A stretch of DNA of 64,000 nt from contig DISJ01000001.1 of the NCBI GenBank assembly GCA_002421605.1, positions 79,009 through 143,008 of the forward strand, written 5' to 3'. The DNA is from Rhodobacteraceae bacterium UBA6213 (lineage in GTDB: Bacteria > Pseudomonadota > Alphaproteobacteria > Rhodobacterales > Rhodobacteraceae). Numbering within the stretch: position 1 is the first letter of the stretch; each line of letters begins with the position of its first letter. The notes beneath the pieces are model-generated. The model searched no databases and was not told the DNA's origin. It worked only from the letters and a program-made list of their open reading frames with translations. The translations under genes and the position numbers were made by a program. Positions 35,109-44,666 of this stretch are shown in pieces.

Positions 35109-36269
35109 TCAGCGCTCAAGATCCTTCACCACCTGCTCTAAAAATGCCCAACCCGCCTGAAACTGCGCCACGCTCAGATATTCGTCGGCCTGATGTGCCT
35201 GTGCGATGTCGCCCGGCCCGCAGACCACCGCCGACCAGCCGCGCACCTGAAATTGCCCGGCCTCGGTGCCGTAGCTGACCACATGGCGTGCGTTGTCGCC
35301 AGTGAGCCTGCGCGCCAGCGCTTCGGCGGCACCATCGGTTTCGGGGGTAAGTGGCGGCAGTGCAAAACGTTCCTCCACGGTAATCCCCGCCTCGGGGCGC
35401 ACGGCGCGCATTTCGGCCTCGACCTCACCGACTTTGGCGTAAAATGCTTGGCGCCATTGCTCGGGCTCGTCACCGGGCACCACGCGAAAATCAATGCCAA
35501 ATTCGCAGTCGCCTGCAGTGATGTTATGCGCAGTACCGCCTGAGATTTGCCCAGTGTGCACGGTAGTCCAAGGCGGGTTGAACGCGGCGGCTAATGGCCC
35601 GGGCGTGGCCGCGCGGTTGGCTGCATTCTGTTCATTGACCCAGGAAAGCAGCTTTGCCCCTTCGAGAATGGCGTTGACGCCTTCGTGCATGATCGAGGAA
35701 TGCACCTCGTATCCCTTCACATGCAGCCCGTAGGCCATACCACCCTTGTGGCCGGTGACGACCTTCATCATCGTCGGTTCGCCCACGATCACGGCGCTGG
35801 CACGCGGCAGCGCCGCCATCGCTTCAATCATTGGAATACAGGCGATGCAGCCCAGTTCCTCATCGTGGCTTAACGCCAGTTGCAAAGGCCGTTTGACCCC
35901 GCGCCGATGTGCTAGCACCAATGCGGCAAGTGCCAGCGCATCAAACCCTTTCATGTCGCAAGTGCCGCGGCCATAGAGGCGGCCATCGCGCTCGACCACG
36001 GTAAAGGGGTCAGTGCTCCAGTTCTGACCATCGACCGGAACCACGTCGGAATGCCCGGAAAGCACCACGCCGCCCGGCACATCTGGGCCTACTTGCGCGA
36101 AAAGGCTAGCTTTTTGCCCGCCCGGTGCGGGCACGACGGTGGCGGTGATGCCTTGTTCCTCAAGCCATGCGCGTACCCATTCGATCAAATCGAGGTTCGA
36201 GCCGCGGCTGACGCTTGGGAAACTGACAAGGTGCTCTAGCAGATAGCGAGCGGTGGCGAGGTCTGACAT
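35109..36269 (-). CDS. argE: acetylornithine deacetylase (M20 family)
   Basis: 386 residues. Zinc-binding signatures are LSGHSDVVPVDGQNWSTDPF, GRGTCDMKGFDALALAALVL and SHDEELGCIACIPM, and the dimerisation domain follows near 180-290. Motif wording fits ArgE, which makes ornithine from N-acetylornithine. It is divergent from the peptide ABC operon across 214 bases. A role as a broader peptidase in the same locus cannot be excluded. Confidence 0.88.
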   Translation of the reverse strand: MSDLATARYLLEHLVSFPSVSRGSNLDLIEWVRAWLEEQGITATVVPAPGGQKASLFAQVGPDVPGGVVLSGHSDVVPVDGQNWSTDPFTVVERDGRLYGRGTCDMKGFDALALAALVLAHRRGVKRPLQLALSHDEELGCIACIPMIEAMAALPRASAVIVGEPTMMKVVTGHKGGMAYGLHVKGYEVHSSIMHEGVNAILEGAKLLSWVNEQNAANRAATPGPLAAAFNPPWTTVHTGQISGGTAHNITAGDCEFGIDFRVVPGDEPEQWRQAFYAKVGEVEAEMRAVRPEAGITVEERFALPPLTPETDGAAEALARRLTGDNARHVVSYGTEAGQFQVRGWSAVVCGPGDIAQAHQADEYLSVAQFQAGWAFLEQVVKDLER

Positions 36270-36483
36270 GGCATTCTCCGAAATTGCGAGCGCAAGCTGC
36301 GCCGGGTTAGCCCAGAGCGCAAGCCCCGCGCCCGGCGCGGTGGCCAGAATTTCGTCGGTGGATGCGAAACAGAATCGAACTTGCGTGAAGTTGAAAAATC
36401 TCTAACACTACTGCGAATGAAGCCGCCTGGGCGCGGAAAATGCGCGTCAAAGAATAACAATAACAAAGAACTGGGAGCATTCC

Positions 36484-37485
36484 ATGCCCGATGGGGCGCA
36501 AACCGTCCTTCACGTCGAAGGCCTCAAAACCGTGTTCAAGGTTCGCGGCGGCGAGGTACATGCCGTCAATTCCGTGAGCTTTGACATCAAGCCGGGCGAG
36601 TTGCTTGGCGTGGTGGGCGAATCCGGTTCGGGCAAGTCGGTCACGATGATGTCGCTGCTGGGCCTTTTGCCCTCGCCGCCCGCCGAGGTGCGCGAAGGCC
36701 GGGTGATGTTCGAGGGCCGCGATTTGCTGAAATGCACCCCAAGCGAGCTGCGCAAGGTGCGCGGCCTTGGCGTGGGATTTATCTTTCAAGACCCGATGAC
36801 CTCGCTGAACCCTGTATTCACCGTGGGCTTTCAGATCATGGAGCCACTGCGCCGCCACCTTGGCATGAACAAGGAAGCCGCACGCAAGCGCGCGCAAGAA
36901 TTGCTGGAACTGGTCAATATTCCCGATGCCGCGCAGCGACTGGGCGACTATCCGCACCAATTTTCCGGCGGCATGCGCCAGCGGGTGATGATCGCTATCG
37001 CGCTGGCCTGCGACCCCAAGGTGCTGATCGCGGATGAACCGACCACCGCGCTTGATGTAACGATTCAGGCGCAGATTCTCGAACTGGTGCGCGAATTGCG
37101 CCACAAGCTTGGCATGGCGATTGTCTGGATTACCCATGACCTTGGGGTGATCGCGGGCATCGCTGACCGGGTGATCGTGATGTATGGCGGTCAAATCGTC
37201 GAGCAGGCGCCGGTGAAAGAGCTGTTCGCCCACCCCCGCCACCCCTATACGCGCGCCTTGCTAAAAACCGTGCCCAGTGTGCGTGGCGCGCGTGCGGCCA
37301 AGTTGAACGTGATCGAAGGTCAGCCGCCGATGCTGACTGCGGTGCCGACATCTTGCCCGTTTCGCCCGCGCTGCGCGAATGCGATTGAGCGTTGCGCCGC
37401 CGAAAACCCGCTGCGCCGCAAGGTAGGGCCGGGCCACGATGTCGCCTGCTTCCGCGACTTTGACGAGAAGGGCGCGCTTGCATGA
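36484..37485 (+). CDS. dipeptide/oligopeptide ABC transporter ATP-binding protein (DppD-like)
   Basis: 333 residues. Walker A is GESGSGKSVTMMSLLGL, the signature region is FSGGMRQRVMIAIAL and Walker B is VLIADEPTTALDVT. The C-terminal cysteines (CPFRPRCANAIERC, VACF) are those of the oligopeptide ATPase extension. The Shine-Dalgarno GGGAG is seven bases before the ATG. It is first in an operon whose order (two ATPases, binding protein, two permeases) reverses the common arrangement. Confidence 0.93.
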   Translation: MPDGAQTVLHVEGLKTVFKVRGGEVHAVNSVSFDIKPGELLGVVGESGSGKSVTMMSLLGLLPSPPAEVREGRVMFEGRDLLKCTPSELRKVRGLGVGFIFQDPMTSLNPVFTVGFQIMEPLRRHLGMNKEAARKRAQELLELVNIPDAAQRLGDYPHQFSGGMRQRVMIAIALACDPKVLIADEPTTALDVTIQAQILELVRELRHKLGMAIVWITHDLGVIAGIADRVIVMYGGQIVEQAPVKELFAHPRHPYTRALLKTVPSVRGARAAKLNVIEGQPPMLTAVPTSCPFRPRCANAIERCAAENPLRRKVGPGHDVACFRDFDEKGALA

Positions 37486-37504
37486 CCCGCGCGGAGAAAC
37501 GCTG

Positions 37505-38587
37505 ATGCTTGACCACACGCCCACCAAAAAAACGCTGGTCGAGGTTGACGGGCTTCGAATGTATTTCCCGATCACCGCGGGCCTTTTGCGGCGCAAGGTC
37601 GGTGACGTGAAGGCAGTTGATGGCGTCTCGTTCAATATCTACGAGGGCGAGACACTGGGTCTGGTAGGCGAATCTGGTTGCGGCAAATCGACCTGCGGGC
37701 GCGCGTTACTGCGCCTTTACAACGTCACCGAAGGCTCGATCCGCATTGGCGGCGTCGATATTGCAACGCTTAGCCACGATGCGCTACGCCGGATGCGCCC
37801 GACCATGCAGATGGTGTTTCAAGACCCGCAAGCGAGCCTGAACCCGCGCATGACCGTGGCCGGAATCATCGGCGAGCCGCTGGACGAGCACACCAAGCTT
37901 AGCCACAGCGAGAAACTCGAACGGATTTACGAGTTGATGGATGCGGTGGGCTTAAGCCGCGATTTTGCTAACCGTTACCCGCATGCCTTTTCGGGTGGCC
38001 AGCGCCAACGCATCGGCATTGCCCGCGCGCTGGCCTTGAGCCCCAAGTTCATCGTCTGTGACGAACCGATCGCAGCGCTTGATGTCTCGATTCAGGCGCA
38101 GGTGGTCAACCTGCTGGAAGAATTGCAAGACCGGCTTGGCCTGACCTATCTGTTCATCAGCCACGATCTGAGCATGGTGCGCCATATCGCCGACCGCGTG
38201 GCGGTTATGTATCTGGGCAAGATCGTCGAACTTGCCGGCCGCGAAGCGCTTTATGAAAGCCCCAAGCACCCCTATACGCAGGCGCTGCTTTCAGCTGTGC
38301 CTGAACCAAACCCCGAAAATGAATCGTCGCGTCGGCGCATCATTCTGACCGGCGACGTGCCCTCGCCCGCCAATCCGCCGAAGGGCTGCAACTTTTGCAC
38401 CCGCTGCCCGAAAGTGATGGAAATCTGTCACCGCGTCGAACCGGCCAGCCGCGAGATCGAACCGGGCCGCTTTGTGGCCTGCCACCTTTACGAAACTGCA
38501 ACGACTGCCGAAACAACGGCGGCGCACAACTCAGCAGGCAAAGCCCGTCTGAGCAACGACAATCAACCGACCCAACAAGGAGTCTGA
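37505..38587 (+). CDS. dipeptide/oligopeptide ABC transporter ATP-binding protein (DppF-like)
   Basis: 360 residues. Walker A is GESGCGKSTCGRALLRL, the signature is FSGGQRQRIGIARALALSP and Walker B is FIVCDEPIAALDVSIQ, with a C-terminal cysteine cluster (CNFCTRCPKVMEIC). The ATG at 37505 lies 19 bases after the DppD-like stop with GGAG upstream; an earlier in-frame start would overlap that gene. It pairs with the preceding ATPase to form a heterodimer. Confidence 0.93.
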   Translation: MLDHTPTKKTLVEVDGLRMYFPITAGLLRRKVGDVKAVDGVSFNIYEGETLGLVGESGCGKSTCGRALLRLYNVTEGSIRIGGVDIATLSHDALRRMRPTMQMVFQDPQASLNPRMTVAGIIGEPLDEHTKLSHSEKLERIYELMDAVGLSRDFANRYPHAFSGGQRQRIGIARALALSPKFIVCDEPIAALDVSIQAQVVNLLEELQDRLGLTYLFISHDLSMVRHIADRVAVMYLGKIVELAGREALYESPKHPYTQALLSAVPEPNPENESSRRRIILTGDVPSPANPPKGCNFCTRCPKVMEICHRVEPASREIEPGRFVACHLYETATTAETTAAHNSAGKARLSNDNQPTQQGV

Positions 38588-38588
38588 C

Positions 38589-40289
38589 ATGAAACTGAAA
38601 ACCGCCCTTCTGGGCGCGGTGGCAACCCTTGCGTTCGCCCCCGCAGCATTTGCCGAACGCGGCACCGACGGTGAAGTGAAGATCATCTACTGGCAAGCGG
38701 TCTCGACGCTGAACCCGTACCTGTCGTCGGGCACCAAAGACGTGGAAGCCGCAAGCCTTGTGATCGAGCCACTCGCCGGCTTCAACGAAAAGGGCGAGGT
38801 CATTGCGCGCCTTGTCACCGAAGTCCCGACCGTGGAAAACGGCGGCGTTTCGGCCGACCTGACCTCTATCACTTGGCGGATAAAGCCCGGCCTGCTGTGG
38901 TCGGACGGAACCCCGGTGACGGCGAATGACGCGGTGTTCACCGCCAATTATTGCATGGACCCGGCCGGTGGTTGCGCCCAGTTGGCGCGCTACGAAGGCA
39001 TCAAGACGGTCGAGGCGCTTGACGATCTAACCGTCAAGATCACCTACAACGAGCCGCGCCCGAACCCCTACACTGCGTTTGTTGGTGCCACCTCGCCGCT
39101 GCTGCAAGCCGCGCAATTCGCCAACTGCATGGGCGCGGCCGCTTCTAGCTGCACCGACCAGAACTTTGCGCCAATCGGCACCGGCCCGTTCCGCGTGACC
39201 GAGTTCCGCACCAATGACGTGGTGCAGATGGAAGCCAACCCGAACTACCGCGACCCGGCGAAACCGGCGTTTGCGACCGTCACGGTCAAAGGCGGTGGCG
39301 AAGCGGCGGCTGCAGCGCGTGCGGTCATGGAAACGGGCGAATACGATTATGCCTGGAACACCCAGATCTCGCCGGAAGTGCAAGGTCAGATGGAAGCAGG
39401 CGGCAAGGGCGAGTTCATTTATGCCTTCGGCACGCTGGTCGAGCGCATCGAGATGAACATGACCGACCCGTCGCCATCGCTGCCTGAAGGCGAGCGCGCC
39501 ACGGTTGCGCATCCGCACCCGATTCTTTCGGATATTCGCGTGCGTCGGGCGCTGAGCATGGCAATTGACCGCGATCTTCTGGTTGAAATCGGCTATGGCG
39601 CCGCTGGCCGGGCCACCTGTAACCTGGTTCCCGCGCCCGAAATGTTCGCCTCCGACAACACCGACTGCCTTGTGCAGGATGTCGAGGGCGCGAAAGCGCT
39701 GCTGGAAGAAGCTGGCTGGAAAGTGGGCGCCGACGGCGTGCGCGAGAAAGACGGCATGCGCCTGAAACTGCTTTACCAGACCTCGGTAAACGCCGTTCGT
39801 CAGGACTTCCAGTCGATCATCAAACAGTGGTGGAACGACATCGGCGTTGAAGTTGAACTGAAAGCAATCGATGGCAGCGTGTATTTCGGCGGGGACGCGG
39901 GCTCGCCCGACACCTTCCAGAAATTCTATGCAGACGTCGAAATGTACGCCAACAACTTCGACGGCACCGACCCAGAGCCCTACCTGGCCCAATACACCTG
40001 CGACAAGGCACCGTCGCCGGCGACCCAGTGGCAAGGTGAAAACGTCAACCGCTATTGCGACCCGGCCTATGACGCGCTTGTCGTCGAACTTGGCCGCACT
40101 GGTGAAATTAGCAAACGCGCGGAACTTGCCCGCAGGATGAACGACATGCTGACCAAGGACACGATGACCATTGTGCCGCTGGTTGACCGTGGTCGCCTTT
40201 CGGCCCGTTCGCTTTCGCTTGGCGGTGTCGTGCTCAACACCTGGGACAGCGAACTGTGGAACGTTTCGGACTGGTATCGCGTGAAGTGA
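38589..40289 (+). CDS. peptide ABC transporter, periplasmic substrate-binding protein
   Basis: 566 residues, family 5 (DppA/OppA class). The signal peptide is MKLKTALLGAVATLAFAPAA with cleavage after AFA. Characteristic family features include WRIKPGLLWSDGTPVTANDA, GTGPFRVTEF and VRRALSMAIDRDLLVEIGYG. The start is one base after the DppF-like stop and its AAGGAG lies inside that gene. Several cysteine pairs in the mature protein could form disulfides. It determines specificity of the importer. Confidence 0.93.
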   Translation: MKLKTALLGAVATLAFAPAAFAERGTDGEVKIIYWQAVSTLNPYLSSGTKDVEAASLVIEPLAGFNEKGEVIARLVTEVPTVENGGVSADLTSITWRIKPGLLWSDGTPVTANDAVFTANYCMDPAGGCAQLARYEGIKTVEALDDLTVKITYNEPRPNPYTAFVGATSPLLQAAQFANCMGAAASSCTDQNFAPIGTGPFRVTEFRTNDVVQMEANPNYRDPAKPAFATVTVKGGGEAAAAARAVMETGEYDYAWNTQISPEVQGQMEAGGKGEFIYAFGTLVERIEMNMTDPSPSLPEGERATVAHPHPILSDIRVRRALSMAIDRDLLVEIGYGAAGRATCNLVPAPEMFASDNTDCLVQDVEGAKALLEEAGWKVGADGVREKDGMRLKLLYQTSVNAVRQDFQSIIKQWWNDIGVEVELKAIDGSVYFGGDAGSPDTFQKFYADVEMYANNFDGTDPEPYLAQYTCDKAPSPATQWQGENVNRYCDPAYDALVVELGRTGEISKRAELARRMNDMLTKDTMTIVPLVDRGRLSARSLSLGGVVLNTWDSELWNVSDWYRVK

Positions 40290-40300
40290 TCTGAACCCCC

Positions 40301-40332
40301 GCGCCGCCCCTGCCCTTTTGCCGGGGCGGCGC
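40301..40332 (+). terminator. stem-loop between peptide-binding protein and permease genes
   Basis: GCGCCGCCCC (40301-40310) and GGGGCGGCGC (40323-40332) form a perfect 10-bp stem with a 12-base loop. It sits in the 77-base gap and parallels the hairpin at 7900-7919 in the amino-acid importer. Confidence 0.6.
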
Positions 40333-40366
40333 ACTCCCTACCCACGCGAACTGCTCCGAGGCGCCG

Positions 40367-41374
40367 ATGTTCACCTTTGCCCTGCGACGATTCCTCATCG
40401 CGATCCCGACGCTTCTGATCATTTCACTGGTGATCTTTCTGCTGCTTGAGGCCGCCCCCGGTGACCCCCTGGGCGAAGTACCGCTGACCGTGCCACCTGA
40501 AGTGAAGGAAAAGATGCGCGCGGCGCTTGGGCTCGATAGCGCGTGGTTTGTGCGCTATTTTCTATGGCTCAAGCAGTTTTTCTGGGTCGAACCGCTCAAC
40601 CTTGTCGATTACCTCTTCAACACGCAGTATGCCGAAGGCATGCAGCGGGTGATCTCGTTCCAATCGCGCCAGCCCGTGATGCAGATCATTGCCCAGCGTG
40701 TGCCGCAGACCCTGACCGTGGTTGGCCTGTCGTATCTGATCGGGGTGTCGATCGCGCTGCCCATTGGCATCTACTCGGCCTACCGGCAATATTCATGGTT
40801 CGACCAACTCGGCACCTTTATTTCGATGGTCGGTTTTTCGGTGCCCACCTTCTTTACCGGGGTGGTGCTGATCATCATTTTTGGCGTCAAACTGCAGTGG
40901 TTTCCCTCGATCTATGACACTATGCACCGCGTCACGGATTGGCAAAGTTTTCTGGTGCAGGTGCGCCAGATGGCAATGCCGGTGATGGTGCTGTCCCTTT
41001 ATAATGCCGCGCAGATCAGCCGCTTCATGCGCTCTTCAATGCTGGACAACCTCAATCAGGACTATGTGCGCACAGCGCGCGCCAAGGGGTTGACTGAAAA
41101 GGTCGTGGTGCTGGTGCATGTGCTGCGCAACTCGCTGATCCCGGTGGTAACGGTGATTGCACTGGGTGTGCCCACCATCTTTGGCGGTGCCATCATCACT
41201 GAACAGGTGTTCAAGGTGAACGGGCTCGGCCAGCAACTGATCACCTCGATCCATTCCAACGACATGCCCATGGTCATGACGTTGACGTTCATCTTCGCGA
41301 TCCTGATCGTGACCTTCAACCTGATTGCCGACCTGCTCTATGGCATACTCGACCCGAGGATCCGCTATGACTGA
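40367..41374 (+). CDS. peptide ABC transporter permease (DppB-like)
   Basis: 335 residues with six or more membrane helices. The N-terminal MFTFALRRFLIAIPTLLIIS is typical of DppB/OppB, and the cytoplasmic EAA-type loop is in DYVRTARAKGLTEKVVVLVH. It overlaps the next permease by eight bases. Confidence 0.94.
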   Translation: MFTFALRRFLIAIPTLLIISLVIFLLLEAAPGDPLGEVPLTVPPEVKEKMRAALGLDSAWFVRYFLWLKQFFWVEPLNLVDYLFNTQYAEGMQRVISFQSRQPVMQIIAQRVPQTLTVVGLSYLIGVSIALPIGIYSAYRQYSWFDQLGTFISMVGFSVPTFFTGVVLIIIFGVKLQWFPSIYDTMHRVTDWQSFLVQVRQMAMPVMVLSLYNAAQISRFMRSSMLDNLNQDYVRTARAKGLTEKVVVLVHVLRNSLIPVVTVIALGVPTIFGGAIITEQVFKVNGLGQQLITSIHSNDMPMVMTLTFIFAILIVTFNLIADLLYGILDPRIRYD

Positions 41375-42281
41375 CGCCATCTCTATTGCCGCCAAGCGCA
41401 GCGCCCCTCGCAACCAGTGGTGGGATGTCTGGGATCAGTTCAAGACTCACAAGGGCGCGTTGGTTGGCCTTGCGGTGTTCTTCTCGATCCTTGCGCTCAT
41501 CATCATCGGGCCGTGGATCTGGACACAGGATCCGGGCTTTGTAAATCTACGCGCCCGCAATCAGGGCTTTTCAGCAGCGCACCCCTTGGGCACCGACCAA
41601 TTGGGGCGCGACATGCTGGCGCGGATCATGGCGGGGGGTAAAGTCTCGATCTCTGTCGGGCTGACCGCGATGCTGCTTTCGATCACGCTAGGCACACTGA
41701 TCGGTGTGCTGGCGGGTTACTTCAAGCGCCTGGAAAACCTGCTGATGCGAGGCACCGACCTGTTTTTGGCACTGCCGTTGCTGCCGCTTCTGCTGCTGAT
41801 GGTGACGCTGTTTCGCGATCCACTTTCGCGCAGCTTCGGGCCGGAAACCGGGATCTTCATCCTGATCGTGACCGCCATTGGCGCAACCAGCTGGATGCAA
41901 AGCGCGCGGATCGTGCGCGGCTCGGTCCTGGCGCTAAAAGAGGCCGAGTTCGTTTTGGCCGCGCGCAGCATCGGCACCCCGCCGCGGCGGATGATTACCC
42001 GCCACATCCTGCCCAACGTGATGAGCCCGATCATGGTTTCGGCCACGCTAGGCATTGCCAGTGCAATCATTACCGAATCCGCTCTCAGCTTTTTGGGCCT
42101 TGGCTTTCCGCCGGATTTTCCCACCTGGGGGCGGCTGCTTTTTGACGCGGTGGATGCAATGCAGCTTTACCCGGCACGGGTAATCCTGCCCGGCGTGATG
42201 ATATCGCTGACGGTACTGAGTGTGAACTACATCGGTGACGGTCTGCGCGACGCGCTCGACCCGCGAATCCGCGGCCGTTAA
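41367..42281 (+). CDS. peptide ABC transporter permease (DppC-like)
   Basis: 304 residues. It has the DppC N-terminal tail and first helix (KGALVGLAVFFSILALIIIG), the periplasmic AHPLGTDQLGRDMLARIM motif and the coupling loop EFVLAARSIGTPPRRMITRH. The start overlaps the DppB-like gene. It completes the importer channel. Confidence 0.94.
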   Translation: MTDAISIAAKRSAPRNQWWDVWDQFKTHKGALVGLAVFFSILALIIIGPWIWTQDPGFVNLRARNQGFSAAHPLGTDQLGRDMLARIMAGGKVSISVGLTAMLLSITLGTLIGVLAGYFKRLENLLMRGTDLFLALPLLPLLLLMVTLFRDPLSRSFGPETGIFILIVTAIGATSWMQSARIVRGSVLALKEAEFVLAARSIGTPPRRMITRHILPNVMSPIMVSATLGIASAIITESALSFLGLGFPPDFPTWGRLLFDAVDAMQLYPARVILPGVMISLTVLSVNYIGDGLRDALDPRIRGR

Positions 42282-42296
42282 GCCGTTTACAGGGCC

Positions 42297-43106
42297 CTAG
42301 CGCAGAATTGGCGGCTTGTCCGGGTCCATGCCGGGGGCCGCGCCCGGTTCGATCACCTGATGGGTTTCCTGCTCGGGTTCGGGCAGGTCGAACACCTGTG
42401 CCACCTCTGCAAGCTGCACAAAAAGCGCCTCATCGCCCGTGACAAAGGCAACGTCGAGCGCTCCCGCGTCTAGCCCCGAGAACGCCAACGCTTCGGCCAC
42501 CGCTTTGGCCAATGCAGGTTCAGCACCTTGCACGGCGCCAAGAAAGGCCAGCATGTGGCCACGGCTTCCGTCTTGGTATTCGACGCCCGCCAGCAGCGCC
42601 TGCGCGGCTGTGCCTGCCAGATGCACAAACTTCATATCAAGCGCGGTGAGCAAGGCGCCAAGCGCGGCAGGGCCAAGTGCGGGGGCAGTGAAGGCGACAG
42701 GTGTGCCCGTAACGGTTTCGGGCGTGCTGCTTAGTGTTTCGGTCAACCACTCCAATGCTTCGGGCGGCAGCACCATGGCCGAGTCGGCAACGCCAAGATT
42801 GAGCCCCAGCCCAACCTCTTCGCCCGCAAGATATTGGGCGATCACCCGCCCCGGCAGCGCCGCATAGGGCGCGGGCACGCCGGAAAAGGCGCTCAGCCGC
42901 TCTTCCAGATCGAAAGCGAGCACGTATTTCCCCGCTTCGGTCTCGAAAAGTTGCGGCGTGATCGAATCGCCCACCGGTTCGGATTCAAGTAGCAGGAACA
43001 GTTCCGCATCGGCCAGAAGCCCGAACAGCGTCATTCGCGCCTGTGCATCATCGGGGGCGGCTTCGGCCGCGGCATGGGCCAGATCATAGGCGGTGGGTTG
43101 GGTCAT
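42297..43106 (-). CDS. SseB family protein
   Basis: 269 residues. The N-terminal part (LFGLLADAELFLLLESEPVG, then a domain ending in VLAFDLEERLSAFSG) fits the SseB N-terminal domain, whose biochemical role is not settled. A second acidic region occupies the C-terminal half (YQDGSRGHMLAFLGAVQGAE). The start at 43106 has GGAAG upstream; a longer frame to 43220 adds an unrelated tail. It is convergent with the peptide importer operon, 15 bases away. Confidence 0.75.
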   Translation of the reverse strand: MTQPTAYDLAHAAAEAAPDDAQARMTLFGLLADAELFLLLESEPVGDSITPQLFETEAGKYVLAFDLEERLSAFSGVPAPYAALPGRVIAQYLAGEEVGLGLNLGVADSAMVLPPEALEWLTETLSSTPETVTGTPVAFTAPALGPAALGALLTALDMKFVHLAGTAAQALLAGVEYQDGSRGHMLAFLGAVQGAEPALAKAVAEALAFSGLDAGALDVAFVTGDEALFVQLAEVAQVFDLPEPEQETHQVIEPGAAPGMDPDKPPILR

Positions 43107-43255
43107 GGCAGGTCTTCCGATGCTGGGTTTGCGCCCCCCTAGACCGAGCCGCAGAGCAGGGCAAGCAAAAGCCGCAAAACTTGGCATCGGAGCGGTTGCG
43201 CCGACGCCATACGATGGCATACAAACTTCGCAAGGGACGGGGGAGATTAGTTGCC

Positions 43256-44515
43256 ATGTATAGGGTCTGGAATTTCATCACCAGCTATTCGCTGCTGCTT
43301 GTTGCCGGGGCGTTGCTGGCACTGATCTGGGCCAACACCGATCCTGAAAGCTATCACGCGCTGATCGAATACCCGCTGATTCAGGATTTCTTCATCGGCC
43401 ACCTGCACGAGGTTGATGGCCACATCAGCCGCACGCTGACCACCCAATTCGTCGTCAATGACATTCTAATGGCATTCTTCTTTGCGATGGCCGGTAAAGA
43501 AGTTTGGGAAGCGGTCGTGCTGAAAAATGGAGAGTTGCGCGGGCGCAAGGCTGCGACGCCACTTATCGCCACGGCGGGCGGGATGCTTGGGCCGGTGGCA
43601 GTGTATCTTGGCCTCGCACTGCTGCTTGGTTCGGATACGTTCAACGCGGTCAGCCGCGGCTGGGCAATTCCTACCGCCACCGACATCGCGTTTTCGTACC
43701 TAGTTGGGCGCATCGTGTTTGGTGCGGGGCACCCGGCGATCCGGTTTTTGCTGTTGCTTGCAATCGCCGATGACGCAGCAGGGCTGATCATTCTTGCGAT
43801 TTTCTACCCGACCGCAGAATTGGCGCCGATATGGCTACTGTTGTCGTTGGGGGCGGCGCTGGCGGTCTATGTGTTCGCCAACGAGTTGCCTCGGCGGCTA
43901 GACCGGGGCAATCAGCTGCGCCCCAACTCTACCTGGGTGCGGCGCACGCTTTCGTTCTGGCCCTATCTGATAGCAGGCGCACTTAGCTGGTATGGATTCA
44001 TGCGCGCGGGCATTCACCCCGCGCTCGGCCTGTTGCCGATTGTTGCGACGATTCCGCATGCTGACCGCCCCTATGGCTTTTTCGCCGAGGCCGAGGCGCA
44101 TCTGAAAGACATGCTGAACTGGATGGAACACCATCTGAAATACCCCGTCGAAATCGTGCTGTTTCTGTTTGGTCTTTTCAACGCGGGGGTCGAGTTTTCG
44201 GCGATCGGGGCACCGACATGGCTGGTGACACTAGGGCTGTTGCTTGGCAAGCCAATCGGCATTTTCATCATGGGCTGGATCGGCGCACGGGTGCTTGGCT
44301 TCGGGCTGCCGGAGGGTATGAACCTCAAGGATCTTTTCGTGTTGGGCTGTGTTGCGGCAATCGGCTTTACCGTGGCGCTGTTCGTGGCATCGGTCGCCTT
44401 CCCGGCGGGTGATGTGCAAGATGCGGCCAAAATGGGCGCGCTGTTCAGCTTTGGTGCCGCGCTGGTGGCAATCGTGGTAGGCAAGCTGATGCGGATTGAA
44501 CGGCACGAATACTGA
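43256..44515 (+). CDS. nhaA: Na+/H+ antiporter NhaA
   Basis: About 419 residues, many membrane helices. The paired ion-binding aspartates are in LLLAIADDAAGLIILAIFY, and AIPTATDIAFSYLVGR is also diagnostic. NhaA exchanges internal sodium for external protons. Start choice is uncertain: 43256 has GGGGAG about 12 bases upstream, while an ATG at 43214 is in frame without one. It is useful for saline or alkaline habitats. Confidence 0.92.
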   Translation: MYRVWNFITSYSLLLVAGALLALIWANTDPESYHALIEYPLIQDFFIGHLHEVDGHISRTLTTQFVVNDILMAFFFAMAGKEVWEAVVLKNGELRGRKAATPLIATAGGMLGPVAVYLGLALLLGSDTFNAVSRGWAIPTATDIAFSYLVGRIVFGAGHPAIRFLLLLAIADDAAGLIILAIFYPTAELAPIWLLLSLGAALAVYVFANELPRRLDRGNQLRPNSTWVRRTLSFWPYLIAGALSWYGFMRAGIHPALGLLPIVATIPHADRPYGFFAEAEAHLKDMLNWMEHHLKYPVEIVLFLFGLFNAGVEFSAIGAPTWLVTLGLLLGKPIGIFIMGWIGARVLGFGLPEGMNLKDLFVLGCVAAIGFTVALFVASVAFPAGDVQDAAKMGALFSFGAALVAIVVGKLMRIERHEY

Positions 44516-44606
44516 TCGCGTCGTTTCAACCATTGCTACAATTGCGGTGGCGGTTGCATATTGCCCCCGCCCCAAGACATAATGTTGCCCGATTGGCCGG
44601 TTAGAA

Positions 44607-44632
44607 GCCTTTTTAAGAAAGGCGCCCTAGGG
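44607..44632 (+). promoter_or_regulatory. hairpin and palindrome upstream of kpsT
   Basis: GCCTTT-TTAAG-AAAGGC (44607-44623) is a perfect stem-loop, followed at once by the palindrome CCCTAGGG (44625-44632), 35 bases before the kpsT ATG. It may end nhaA transcription or form part of the capsule leader. Confidence 0.4.
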
Positions 44633-44666
44633 TGCAGCCGTTCGTCACCTGGGCCGAAAGTGCGCA

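Noticed and set aside
39027..40334. 435-codon minus-strand frame opposite the peptide-binding protein gene
   Set aside because: Same shadow effect; the plus strand encodes a complete family-5 binding protein with signal peptide.
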